Shown piece by piece: positions 52,562-64,000 of a DNA stretch of 64,000 bases. The DNA is from Caenorhabditis remanei (lineage: Eukaryota > Nematoda > Chromadorea > Rhabditida > Rhabditidae). The DNA lies in contig NC_071333.1 in NCBI RefSeq assembly GCF_010183535.1, forward strand, positions 13,762,587 through 13,826,586, given 5' to 3'. Under the pieces are notes generated by a model, which saw nothing but the letters and a program-made list of their open reading frames with translations, was not told where the DNA came from and did no database searches. Made by a program: the position numbers and the translations under genes. Each line of letters begins with the position of its first letter. Within the stretch, counting starts at the first letter, position 1.

Positions 52562-55500
52562 TTATACAACGGTGGGTTTGCTGAATTCGGAGATGGTAAT
52601 CTCGTGTTTCTCTCTGCTTAGCATAGGTTTCAGGTGGGTCACAAAACTGCGGAAGTTTGCCTCTACATTCTCTTGGTATTCTTTTTGATCTTCTCCAATT
52701 AATTGACGGGATAGCTCGATAGCTTCCATTGCACGGTACTGTAAGTGGCGGAAGGAGAGACGAAGTTTATTCTGGAGACGATCCACCGGTCGACCACGCT
52801 CATCGGTCATCGAGTTGGCAAGGAAGACATTAGCAATCTGAAAGAAAATGAAGATTTCTCATTACCCACACTTCAAATCATTCAAAAAACCTCCCCACGC
52901 ACTTTTCATATGACTTTTCTTTATTTTTCAAAAAAAGAAAACTGTTGGCTTACCTCAAGTGGGCCCTGATTCACTGTTGTTCCAATCGAACCCTGCACCA
53001 ACATTGACAACATTTTGGCGTTTTTATGCTGAGCAGCAGCGGCGAGTTCTCTAGTTTTCTTTTCGATGTCTTCAATCGCAACTTCGATTGGAGAGAAGTT
53101 CATGATACTTCGGTTAACGACACGGAGACGAGTTTTGATGTATGGGAATCTGTAATAGTTTTAATTAAGTCGATATCCGGTAATATTGTCTAGTCATATC
53201 AACTTACGAGTTTTCTACCGTAAGAATAGTCCGCTTCTTGTACTGAGATGACAAATCTCCTTGAGCACGACCTTCCATAGTGTACGGTGTTTCAAAGTAA
53301 AATCTGTTCACATTATTTCTCCTTTCAAAGTACGTCGATCTTTCCATTCTCTCATTATCAGACAAGAAAACATCAACAAATGTGATTTGAATGTAGGCCT
53401 TGTCCGGCTTCAGCTTATCCATTTCAACTGGTCTAGAATCCTTAAGAACAACCACATTTCCTTCGCCATACATGTTTGTGTAAAATGTCTCCAGTCGACC
53501 ACTGATTTCATTCAACTTTGTGAATGCTGGTTCCTGTAAGATTAGGTTGTTTTGTTAAATCTGACCTCAACTAGTTATTACCTTGTACACAAACTCTTTG
53601 TTATGCAGCTCCCCAAACAACTTTCCGTAGAATGCAAGCCGGAAAAAAGTTCCAAAACATCTTTTGTCGATACCTGGTAGAGGAGATAACCAAGGATCTG
53701 ACTGGTTTTCATAAAAGTCTCCAGTTTCCTTGATTTGATCTGCAGCAATACTAAGACGCTTGTGGATGTGAGCAACTCTACTGTAACTCTTTGTAGCATG
53801 GCAGTAGTTGAGAATAATTTTTGAGAACGGGAAGAGCAACTCGTAAAGTTGAGCTTTTTCAAGGAGGGAGAAAGATTTTTCCAATATTTTTACTAGTCCG
53901 GCTTCAGTGAAGTGGTATGACTGGATGTGGTTCTCATTGTCGGCGCTGAAAAAATAGAATATGAGAATATGAGAATATGCTGAAAGTAGCTGCCGCCTCA
54001 CTTTTTAACAGAGTTAAAGTTTGTCCTTGACTCTTTGATAGCGTTCGGTGTGATTTCTGCAAACGTTGCAGCTCCCTTTGATTCAAATGCCAAATTCTGG
54101 TCTCGTTGGGCAATGTACTCAAAGACAAGAGCACACGCTTGAAGATAGCTGTGAGCAGCTTCACAGAGATTCCGTTGTTTTTCGTGTCGCTCTGCCATGT
54201 TCAGCAGCCAAGTAATTCTGAAATCAACGCACGCTAATCAAGATTGATTCTGACTAACTCTTACCTCAAGTCAGGATTATTAGAGTAGCCTTCCACTAGC
54301 TGGTACATAAGATCAATTGTCATTTCATAGTCATTGACATGTTCACGCATTCTAACTGTACTTAACATGATCTTCTGAAGGTTTGCAGTCAACTCATTCA
54401 TCTGTTCGGTGAGCTTCTTCTTAGTGGAATCATCAAATGTATCGTCTTCTGCTGCTAGTTGGTTGGCAATCTGTAAAATTTAGAAAAATTGATTATTTCA
54501 TCCGTTAAAAGTAAATAGAAACCTCCAAACTCTTGGTCATGAATTCATCGTTCACAAAGATATCCACCCCACAACTTCCGGACAACAACGTAGAAAGAGC
54601 GGTTGATAAGAATGTTCTGGCACGGGTGAGGTTCTTGTACAACTTGTAGTTCTCTCTCAAAAAATGGTAGAGACTGACTGTGGCCTGGAAATTAAATTAT
54701 AAGATGCAAGTCAAGGAGATATTGCTTTATATCTTACCATTGTTCTCACATTCTCCAATTTTGTTGAAGAACAATGACGAAGGATTTGTTGGGAGAGTTC
54801 CGCGCAGAGTTCTGGTTTTTGTTCCAAAATCATGTCTGGGAACTTTGCAAAAAAGTTTTGTTGAGCGGCGAAGATTACTTCAAGAACTTGGTCGGAGGCA
54901 TTGCAGGATAGTCCATGCATCTGAAAGAGTTTATCATTTGAATATACTCACAAATGTCAGGGACTCACGATAATTGGGAAAACCATTGGCAAAATGTGGA
55001 ACTGTGAGTTTTTCACATCAGTTGCAACTGTGATTATGTTGTCGATAAGTTCCACAACACACATGAAAACTTCACAAGAGACAATAGCATCAGATGCAAC
55101 AGCCTCTTGAGTAGATACTCGATCGGCTCTCGAGTCACATGTATCCGAGCTTCGTGTTCTCCATTTCACCTCTCCTGGTTCTGGTTCTTCGTCCAATTTT
55201 GAAAGAGACGTTTTGTCGGGTGAACGCTGGAGAAATATTAAATTTGTTCATGTCACAATTTGAAAAACCTTACTCTTGCAGTGACCGGATCATCTTTGAT
55301 CTCAAAAGTTGACATTGTGTAATACAAGATGTGAAGTAGTTTTAGCATGTATTCGTGATCTAGTGACCCAATCCAGTGTTGGAGATCTTCGCGGTCAATG
55401 TGTTTCAACACCCAGAACATACAGCACAGAATCTGAAACAAGCGAAAATTGGGGAAATCAAGTACAAGATGAATTACTAACAGATTTTGTCATAGACAAG

Positions 55501-58500
55501 TCCATTTGTAATTTTCCAAAACTTGGATCTGGACTATTTCTCAATTTTCCAGCAATCGCTGCCATCACATCTTGTCTCAGTGTCTGCTCAACAAATGAGT
55601 TGGTTGAAGAGACATCGGTAGAATTGCGAATTGACCCGGAATACAAACAATCAATATTATCCAGGACAATTCCAACCAATGGTTTGTATATATTGGCTAC
55701 TTGGGCAGCAGATTCTCCCTCCGAAATTCTATTGTCGAGTTCATGGGACTGCAGAAGTTCTTTCACAGTTTCAATGGCTCTAAAAACAATAGTGATGGTT
55801 ATTTTTTATTTGAGATGATCTTACTTGGCGCACAACGTAGTATTTCCAGAAGCAATAGCATCTTTCACATCAGACATCACTTGCCCTGAGAGGTAATGCG
55901 TAGATCTTGAACTGTCATTCATAGTCCAACTGACCAACGTGTTTCTGCAAAGGAAAAATTCAGAAAAAAAACATCCACCTATTTTCCGAATCCCTTACCG
56001 TTTTCCTTTGCTTCCTGTCAATGAGGAAACTGGCGGCGCTGCTCCAGTGACTGTAGACTCTGGTGGGTCAATATCACTAAGAACATTCACTATCAGGTAG
56101 TGCTCATAAGAACAAACAACTCTTATAAACTCAATTTTGATTGAAAGAAGTTCATTATTGTGAGCCAATTTTCTGAAAAAGGGGAGATTATATATTTCGT
56201 AACTTTTTTTCTTACTTCATGCTTTCTGAGAATGCCGTCAAGTATTTGTGTACCAATTTCATCACAAATGTTCGATCCATAATAGAGAAACAGTCTCTCA
56301 AAAAGTATCCCAGTGAGTTGGATATCATTTTCGCCTCTTCAAAGTCATTCGCATGACGGGTAATCACTTCTTGCGCCAAAATTTCAATCAATGTCTCCAC
56401 ATTTTTCAGGAATTGATCTCCAAATCTGATTTTCCTTGAAGAAAACATCCTGCCAGTCATTGTCAAGTATTCCGAGCTCGCTTTTAGCTGAAATTCAGGG
56501 TTATAATTGTGAAGCTGTTATTTATAACTCACAATTATTTCCAGAAGGAACCATGAATTGACCAGAGAGTTTTCTCGTGCAGTACCACGAGCACGTAGCC
56601 ATACTTCTAGAAGACTCTCATGAAGTCTAACGTTAGTCGCTCCAAGATTTGTCGACGAGTGAGTCCTTTCTACATGTTCAATCATACTTGTTATCATACT
56701 GTTGTCCGTTGGCGACGACTTCAATTCCACTGGCCGGATGTTAGAATGAGGCTTTGATTCTGATAATAATCATGCTATTTTTTAAACTCAAACGAGAATT
56801 CATACCTTGTGTAGCCAACTTGCGGTACTTAATGTAAGATGACAATAGCATGCTCCGATTATGAGCGTCAATGTCAGAATCAAGCATTCTTGAGAACAGT
56901 TTCACCAAGTTGCCAATACACTCAAAGCATTTCATCGACAACTCGTCGGTATACGGTGGGTTGGCAATCAGAAACAACAGTCGGCTGAGGATAAAGTGGA
57001 TGAACGCAACAAGCTTGTCAGGTCCAGCCTTGAGTAAGTTCTAAAACAAAAAGAAGACAACATCACGTAAAATTGATAACAAAACTTACATCAATGCAAT
57101 GGATCAGCTCAGATTCTCCGACTGGAGGCTTTTTGATGTCATTTGAACTAAGACTAGCTACTCCTGTTAGGAATTTCTCCAGATAGTCGTCCTGAGCATG
57201 AACACTCGAAATCATCTTTGTTGAGCAGAAAAATATTGGTTTGTGATTATCAATCCACTTCAAATTGGGCAGAGCATTATGTGCATCAAGATATCCGTAG
57301 CTAGATGGTGGTTTCTCTCCACAAACTGGAAGATGGAAGTCTCCACTGCGAAGTTTTCCATTTCGGTACAGAGGGAGCCACTGAAACAGTAAGATTATAT
57401 TATTATTATTTATGAATGAGAGCGGTTACTGTATATCCGATTGGATTTTCCGCGGATGACGAGTCCCCATCTTTACATGAGATGTGGTAAACGGTGAATA
57501 GAAGATGATGTCCGTCGTTCAAGTCACAGGGTAGCGATAACTTGATTTCATCCGTGAAGTGTGGGGTTCTATATAAAATATAATTTAACAAATCTCGCGC
57601 TGTAAGATTATACCTGTTGTGATAAATCACTGTAGTCTTAGCACTTTTCAATAAGCTCTGTCTATTGGCTCCTTTCTCAAAAACTGCGTCTTGTGGCACT
57701 TCACTTGCGTCCATCAACTCTACCTCAAAAAATTATTCGTTTTCAATTTTGAAGCGAAACCACTATCTCACCTTTATCATAATATTCCTCGCGTTTCCAG
57801 TTCTATTCGACAGGTTGATATGCTTTGGGTAGACGAAAATCACGTTTTTGTAAGATTTATTGAGTGTAGACTTGTATTTTGGGATCTCCATTGCTTCGTG
57901 AATCATATTTTCACTGCTTAGAGTCAGATTGCTTCCGTGACTTTGACATTCTTTACTTTTGTTAGATCCTGTAATTAATTAATTATAGATTTTATGATTT
58001 TAAAGATATTGGCTACCTGCGAGAGTCAATTCCAATTCAAAATTGAACATTTTCTTATTAATTTTCCCATGAGCCTTCCGAACTTCACTGCAAAGTCTAT
58101 AAATGTCATCTTCCGATGTTTTATCTCCCTCCTGACGGATGAATGTGCTGAATTTGAGGTTACAAGACGGCATATTGTCCAAGCAGTCTGGGACATCTCT
58201 GCTCGTAGTCATATTTGAGACAGGCGCAAATTTTCTCTTGGTCAACGGAGTTCGGACACGACTGAAAACAGTTGCCGCCGATGTACCACTGCCAAATCTT
58301 CTCAAAGTTGAGCTCATTGATGAGATGGATGTTCTATCAGCACTTGTGATACTGCATCGATCCTCTTGATTTTGACCAGCAGCTGAAAAAAAGCGACAGT
58401 TAGATAATATTCGTGGGTTGTACGACTTACTTGTAATCACAACACCTGAGTTGGTGGTACACTGCGATGCCATCATAGGATCTGTTTTTCTGTCACCACA

Positions 58501-61300
58501 TACTGTAGCAGAAACGTTTGCATTGAATACTCGCTGAATGTCCACAACTTGAAATCCCAGCAAAGTTCGATATGCACCCAGACGTTGGCAGTTGTCTTCA
58601 GCTGTTGCTTTCAACTTTTCCAGATTTCTTTCTTCTTTGGTGCCGGTGTATGGTTCACTGTTGTCAAACACATCTGTTTGTTGTAACACTTTCTCTATCT
58701 TGATGACCAAAAACATATCCGAGAGTACACCAGTGATGTTGAACAGGGATTGCATGTTGCTGAAAGAAGAAATCTTGGGAAACGGCACTTTTTATGGTAA
58801 TCATACTTATTTAGGAAGTTGGGTTGGTGTTTTCCAAGCATATCCAATTTGTCATGGTCAGCAATGTTGAAGTAGACTGACTCTGTGACTTTTTGTCTGT
58901 TACGAATATCATATACTGCCATCGACACAAATAATGGTTCAAAGTATGGGTCTGCGATAGCCTGGAATGTGAATTAGTGTAATACGGAACCTAATTCAGG
59001 TTCAAAGTACCTTCTCCACCTTCACGAAAAGTTTTGGTGTCTCTTCTTGCTCCGGGAGGCGTGGGATTCCACGTTTCTCCCATTTCCACTCCCTTTCTTC
59101 TGAATTGATGCAATTCAAGAAATGCTTCACTCGATTCTTGGATAGCATTGAGTAAAGCAGAGTATTTCGGTCAATGGCGGACTTTTTGAGCATAGATACT
59201 GCAAAAATAATTTATTTGTTACTGTGAACTGTATAAAGCTTTACCATAGAACTGTTCAGTGGCACATTTGGATAGATCTGTTGTGTCATATGAAGTTCCA
59301 TCAAGAGAAATTGTGCTTGGCTCTCTATCCATGATACGGAGACCACTGTGGAAGAGTTGTGGACGGAGGGAACGGAGTGCGGTGAGCTTTTCCAAGTTCC
59401 AACGGTCTTTGATATCTTCCGTTCCGAGTTGAGCATGCCTGAATATGTATTATTTTTGGATGTTCTAGAATTATATTTTTAGTTAGTTTTCGTAATTTTT
59501 TCTTCGAATTCTTTGGTTTCCGCTGCATTTTACAAACTTCACTTCGTGAATAGATAATTTCAGGAATAACACATTCTTCTGTTTCCAAAGTTTTGAATAG
59601 AAAAAAAAACTTACTTCCTGTTGACCAACGAAAAATCATCGCAGTAAAACGCACAAATGTCTCGGACGTGGTTTTCAATACTGTAATCAGAGACGTTATC
59701 AGTTGGAGACGATTATCAGTGTTCTTACTTTGGGATAGTTGTATAGTTGTGATCTGATAACCCGTCTTGTCGGATAGTTTTCACTTCGACATCATCTGAC
59801 ACGTATTCAAATATCCTGAAAGAGAATTGCATTGTTTCATTAACTGAATTTAAATTAATACTCACGGTTTAGAAGATTTCGGAGATGAAATTGAGTAGAG
59901 AAGACACGTTTTTCGTTGTTCCAACAATGTCTCCACATCAATCGGTGGTACGGGTTCGGTGAATTGGACCTGAGAAAGAAAAGGGTGGCTGCGCGGATGT
60001 GTTACAAATATTGATTACCTTCCCCATCATAGAAATGTCCAAATCGAAACCGTTCTCTCCATCTTGCAAACGATGAATTGGAAGAAGTCCGCTTATTACA
60101 TGCTTCCGAACTTCCGACGCCGTCACTCTATAAAAAAATATAATTTTTATAGTAAAAAATAAAAATATATATGTTTTGTGACTTACTTGCTTCTCTTTTT
60201 TACAAATGCCCGTTTGCTGTCGGCGGCTTTCATTTCCAGCGAGTTTTTCCTGTCGATAACCATCACTCTATCATCTAAAATTTTCATTTTGTTCTATATA
60301 ATAACACATCTTTAATTTTAATAAAAAGAAACAAAGGATAACTCAAAAAACGCTTCTGCTAAACAGCATGCGGCGGACCCAACGAAACGTCGTAGGGGAT
60401 TGAATGGGTGAGTGTGAGAGTGAAAAGAGAGGACATTGGGAGGACAGCAGCCCAGTCGAAGCGGAAAGAAGAAAGGGAAGGAAGAATAGAGGAACACTGC
60501 AGCCGAGTGTACCCCCTCTGAACAAATATTATGTTGTGCACAACCACTGCCCATGTTGTTTTTGTCAAGATAGTTGGAAGAACTAATAGTGAGAAACTCA
60601 TTGCCAACACTTCGAGGGAATCTTTGGAATTTCTTAGAAGAAGGATCTATGCGTTTGAAAAAAAATCTATTTTTTTGAAATTGCATGAGCTAGTCTTTTC
60701 CGTCGAAAATCTACGGGGATTAAAAGTGTTACCCCACATAAGTCATTCATTCGTCAATTTGGGAACTCAAGTCGCTATTTTTTGCAAAACGTTTCTAGAT
60801 TTCTGATTTCAAATGCCTTTGCATTCCGGTTGACCGTTTTTGTTTTAATACTATAAAAACTCACGCAAGTGGCTTGGATGTATTAGCTTCGGTGGTACAG
60901 GAGTTTTTGGTGGCGTCAAAGTAGAAACTAGAGCATCTGCAGGAGTTGATGAAATTTGAGTTGCAGTCGGGGTTGAAACCGCTAGAGGTGACATTGGAAA
61001 GTTGAAATCCGGAGGGTTTGTTGTGTGGGATTGAAGTTTTGGAGTCGATGTAACAACTTTTGGAGTTACAGGTGGAATCAATTGAGCCAAAGTAACAGAT
61101 TTTGGAGTTACAGGTGGAATCTCCCAAACTGACGCGGTAATTTTAGTTCTTGGAGCTCGAATCAAACTAGACGGAGCCGATATTCTTGATTTTGGAGTTA
61201 CATGAGTTACGGTCCGGGATGATAGTGTAGTTTTTGGAGCTGGCAACATCGACCTCCTTCCCACAATATTTGGATGTTCCTTCTCTCTGACAATCTTCAT
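52562..61300 (-). CDS. DOCK6/7/8 (DOCK-C)-type Rho GTPase exchange factor
   Basis: The 31-exon model gives 2,176 residues. In gene order the exons are 61300-60865, 60274-60187, 60127-60019, 59969-59866, 59815-59729, 59680-59615, 59438-59245, 59198-59011, 58961-58807, 58759-58431, 58382-58017, 57968-57772, 57723-57614, 57568-57430, 57380-57090, 57040-56806, 56759-56533, 56487-56216, 56172-55999, 55944-55825, 55779-55482, 55432-55274, 55226-54969, 54920-54738, 54684-54523, 54470-54265, 54217-54002, 53945-53582, 53533-53208, 53149-52954 and 52837-52562. The C2-like DHR-1 domain is at about 57968-57090 ([18 protein letters not shown]). The catalytic DHR-2 domain occupies the C terminus ([10 protein letters not shown], and V-N-Q-G-P-L-E-V-A with the nucleotide-sensor region). 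The family activates Rac and/or Cdc42 at membranes to control the cytoskeleton. The first exon is rich in T-P-K motifs; a second possible start at 60287-60285 would skip it. Confidence 0.93.
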
Positions 61301-61976
61301 ATCTGCAATTTGAGCAATGTATCAGTTTTTTACGAAAAACTATTTAAAAACGTGGGAAGAAACGGAAACAAAAACCAAATCCAAAAGAAAAAGCGAATGA
61401 GAATAAATTTGAAATCGAATTGATATAAAACCCGATAGGAGGGATTTGGGGCTCGTTAGAAATACCCCATTATACTTTCCGTGTCTAACCCTTTTTTATC
61501 TCTCTTTCTCATTTTTAATGTACAATTCAAATGTTCACCTTTGCTCTCTCCTAACCAATTAGGATACCCTTTAGAGCTCATAAAATTCAAAAAAGTTCAA
61601 ATCTTTTAGACCAAAGGGGAAATTCAAAAACTCTCTATCAGGATTTTCCTTAGAAACTGAAAATATTAATAAGAATTATGAAGATTGAAATGTCCTAGTC
61701 GCAAGACAGAAAGCGGAGACGTTTTTTCAGAGAAAAGAGTATTGCTATTCATCTGACTCGGCTCGCATATTCGCAGTACATTTTTGAAGAATAAATTCTG
61801 GGTTTTGTAGTTTTTTTGAATTTGTGTCTTCTGATACAGAGAAATAATTTGTAATGTGGACTTGAATAATATCAATTTGAGTTTTTATTATGAGAATTTT
61901 TTTTTGAAAATATGATGAAGTAAAAATAAATACAATTTTATAAAAATTAGATATGTACAGACAGTTGAAATTATGA
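61301..61976 (-). other. Spacer upstream of the DOCK gene
   Basis: Short intergenic stretch. A ttgcag acceptor (minus strand, 61308-61303) lies two bases before the DOCK ATG. Otherwise AT-rich with no feature seen. Confidence 0.5.
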
Positions 61977-63039
61977 TTATGAAGCTTTTGTGAAAGCGAT
62001 AGAGCATAACTGTTGGAACATAGCAATTATATCATCTTCATTCAAGTTCCCCATTCGCACCCTTCTGGTTTCACAATTTGCAGGGTAATCAAATCCAGTC
62101 AAGTTGAATTCCTAAATATACCATCAGTTGATTGGAAAAACCGAGTATATTAGCAAATCAAATACTAACCTCATAAATGTCCGATTCGTTATCAAAATCG
62201 CTGGTACTGCCTAGTAGTTCCGTTTGATTTTTGATTAGATACTGCCTACACACATCGATCACTCGTGGAAAACAGAACAATTCCGATAACTTGTGCATAG
62301 CGTCCATTGCGATATCTGTAGCAATATACATATTTTTATTTGAATTTTGTGAAAGAAGAACTCACTAGAAAAATCTATTTTCTCATTGACGAGCATGTCG
62401 CTAAAACATTTCATGACCTGAGATTCCACTTGAGATGCTGTCACTGGTTCATCCGTCTGTAATAACAAATTTCATAATAATTTTCTGACCAATGTGCCCA
62501 CTAACCTGTTCTCTACTCCTTTTAGTTTGTTTCAGTGCTTCTCTGTTGATTCCGTTTGTTTCAGATATGTATAGATGACAAGATAATCTGATATTTTCGG
62601 TATTCTTGAATACATCGAGTAGATCCGAGTTGGCATCTCCCCATTCATAATTGTTGATAATAGGACATGCTCCACTAAGGGAGGTATTCTTTTGAATTGT
62701 TCCTGCCGAACCAACTCGCTTGCTGTAGAGAGTGAAAACATGGTCGAACGTGATGGACCAATCAGGCGCGTGATCTTTAATTGGACCAAAGCAAATCAGG
62801 CAACCAATTATTCTCGAAGTGATGCCAACTTCTGATTTTTGTTTTGATAAATGGAGGCCCCTAGAATGAATCATTTTCGGAATGAAAAAATTGAAAACTG
62901 ATGTATGAACTCACCATAATATTCCTCCTTTTGGGAATTGAATAAGTTTACCTTCCCAGCTATCATTATTAACACCGTGAAAATTTGCTTCAAGAGATAT
63001 CACAATTGGATCCGCATTGTTTTTCCTTGTATCGGCCAT
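61977..63039 (-). CDS. Diverged protein with BTB-like C-terminal half, possibly MATH-like N-terminal half
   Basis: Five exons, in gene order: 63039-62915, 62860-62506, 62456-62366, 62315-62170 and 62111-61977; 283 residues in consistent phase. The C-terminal half (Q-V-M-K-C-F-S-D-M-L through H-K-L-S-E-L-F and V-C-R-Q-Y-L) has the helix pattern of a BTB/POZ domain's second half. The N-terminal 160 residues contain spaced aromatic and hydrophobic strands (D-W-S-I-T-F-D-H-V-F-T-L) reminiscent of nematode MATH-type domains, but I cannot prove this. BTB proteins usually act as CUL3 adaptors. A ttgcag acceptor lies seven bases before the ATG, and the frame st​ays open through it, so an upstream exon is possible. 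Confidence 0.6.
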
Positions 63040-63449
63040 CACCCAACTGCAACAGAGTAATTTTTGATGTGTGATAAGTTTTCAATAAAATTATTTCAAT
63101 TTGTAGTTCTAAAAAGCAAAAACAAGTATTTGAAAATTATAGAATATACAATATTAAACAACAACGTCGTCAAAAAAGACGTCAGACGTCGTGAAATGCT
63201 CCAACTCTTCATGAAGGCGCAGAAATTGCTCAAAACATGGCAGAACTAGAGGAAAGAGACTTTAGAGCACAGAGATGTAACAAGAAGGAAAAGAGAAATG
63301 TGAATAGCCGGGGAAAGGAGTAAATAGATTGAAACCAGAAGAAAAAGACAAAACAATCGGGATTGAGAGAGAAAGAGTCTTCCAAATGTCTTATGAATAT
63401 TTAGATTAGCAACGCAAAACTAATGCAAGATGCATTTTGAGTTAAATTT
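63040..63449 (-). other. Spacer with no supported gene
   Basis: It is purine-rich on the plus strand. A short plus-strand open stretch ending at 63249 reads protein-like (R-R-R-E-M-L-Q-L-F-M-K-A) but has no start or splice context. Confidence 0.4.
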
Positions 63450-63720
63450 TTAGAAGATTATAAGCAACCCTCGAATTGAACGTCTAGGTATTTGATTTTC
63501 AAGTATTTTGTTCAAAGACTGCCCATAACTGAGAACAGAAGTTTTTCGATCATTGACGCATTTCAGTAACCACTCGCCCATGTACACTATAATCCCACAA
63601 TATCCACCTTGCTCTTGTAATTTCCTGTCCACCATGGGAAATAATGAATCTGAACGAGAAAACAAATCTAAAATAGAACCAATCAAGAACAGAGGAAAAC
63701 AGGTGTTGAACAAGAGTGCA
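63450..63720 (-). CDS. Unrecognised open exon downstream of the beta-lactamase-like gene
   Basis: On the minus strand, a strong acceptor (tatatttttcag, ending 63721) is followed by a frame open for about 89 codons to a stop at 63452-63450. The acceptor lies 61 bases after the previous gene's stop and about 20 bases after its AATAAA. It could be an SL2-type downstream operon gene (first ATG at 63633-63631), an alternative 3' exon of the upstream gene, or chance. The product has one hydrophobic N-terminal stretch and no family I recognise. Confidence 0.3.
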
Positions 63721-63741
63721 CTGAAAAATATATTCGATTCA

Positions 63742-63747
63742 TTTATT
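63742..63747 (-). terminator. Polyadenylation signal of the beta-lactamase-like gene
   Basis: AATAAA on the minus strand lies about 35 bases after the stop codon. Confidence 0.55.
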
Positions 63748-63781
63748 CATTCTTGTCACGTTTTTTGTTCATAATTGAATG

Positions 63782-63970
63782 TTATTCAACATTATCGGTC
63801 TGTTCGAAAAAAATGCGGTAGACTTCGTTCACCAAATTTCTCCAAGGCTTCACCATATCCGCATCAGTGATTTTCATTCCATTCGATACATACGCCATTG
63901 TCAGTCCATTATTTACATCAACTCTGACATTTTGGCCACCGAATCCTGAATGGCCGAATATCCATTGTCC
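63782..63970 (-). CDS. Beta-lactamase-related protein, last exon only (gene continues off the right edge)
   Basis: The exon runs from an acceptor (tgtttccag, next to 63970) to a TAA at 63784-63782, giving 62 residues. F-G-H-S-G-F-G-G-Q resembles the third active-site box (H-x-G type) of serine beta-lactamase-like hydrolases, followed by the family's typical V-N-N-G-L-T-M-A-Y-V-S-N-G strand. Nematodes carry a group of such lact genes of unclear substrate. The catalytic S-x-x-K and Y-x-N boxes would lie in upstream exons outside the window. Confidence 0.8.
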   Translation of the reverse strand, partial: GQWIFGHSGFGGQNVRVDVNNGLTMAYVSNGMKITDADMVKPWRNLVNEVYRIFFEQTDNVE

Positions 63971-64000
63971 CTGGAAACAATAGAATGAGTGGTTTTTTAT

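Noticed and set aside
63142..63249. Short plus-strand frame ending K-T-W-Q-N-stop
   Set aside because: No start codon in good context, only a weak acceptor and no neighbouring exon.

Overview
The window is animal nuclear DNA, almost certainly from a Caenorhabditis nematode. Introns are short, most open with gtaag/gtgag and close on tttcag, and two genes have a trans-splice-like acceptor just before the ATG. The gene content (dnj-7, a GK5-type kinase, an arginine kinase, a DOCK-C exchange factor and others) resembles my recollection of part of the C. elegans X chromosome. That synteny is from memory and was not checked. The species cannot be named from the sequence.

Layout. 1-8.65 kb is the 3' part of a BEL/Pao retrovirus-like element, cut by the window's left edge: gag zinc knuckles, protease, RT, RNase H and integrase in one frame, a phlebovirus-type two-part envelope broken between two frames, an extra gag-like ORF after env, and a 3' LTR. 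8.9-9.4 kb holds a two-exon gene for a 98-residue protein whose 3' end forms a long hairpin. 10.4-13.2 kb is dnj-7, the ER-lumenal TPR/J-domain co-chaperone; UPR-type motifs lie upstream and a foldback transposon sits in one intron. 14.3-17.7 kb is a GK5-type sugar kinase. 18.1-21.4 kb is an ionotropic-receptor-like channel subunit. 22.1-24.5 kb is a saposin-like secreted protein. 28.5-36.3 kb is a nine-exon C2H2 zinc-finger gene.

The right part is on the minus strand: arginine kinase (39.6-41.3 kb), a protein joining a TDP-43-type N-terminal domain, coiled coil and CBM48 glycogen-binding domain (46.4-49.9 kb), a 31-exon DOCK6/7/8-type exchange factor (52.6-61.3 kb), a diverged BTB-like gene (62.0-63.0 kb) and the last exon of a beta-lactamase-like gene at the right edge.

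The genes do not form one pathway; this is ordinary chromosomal neighbourhood. All exon models were built by hand from splice signals and checked for reading phase; every multi-exon model closes in frame. The most unusual items are the gag-like ORF behind env, the TDP43-N/coiled-coil/CBM48 protein, an in-frame 48-base intron-like segment over the channel pore loop, and the hairpin carrying both a let-7-type seed and its complement.
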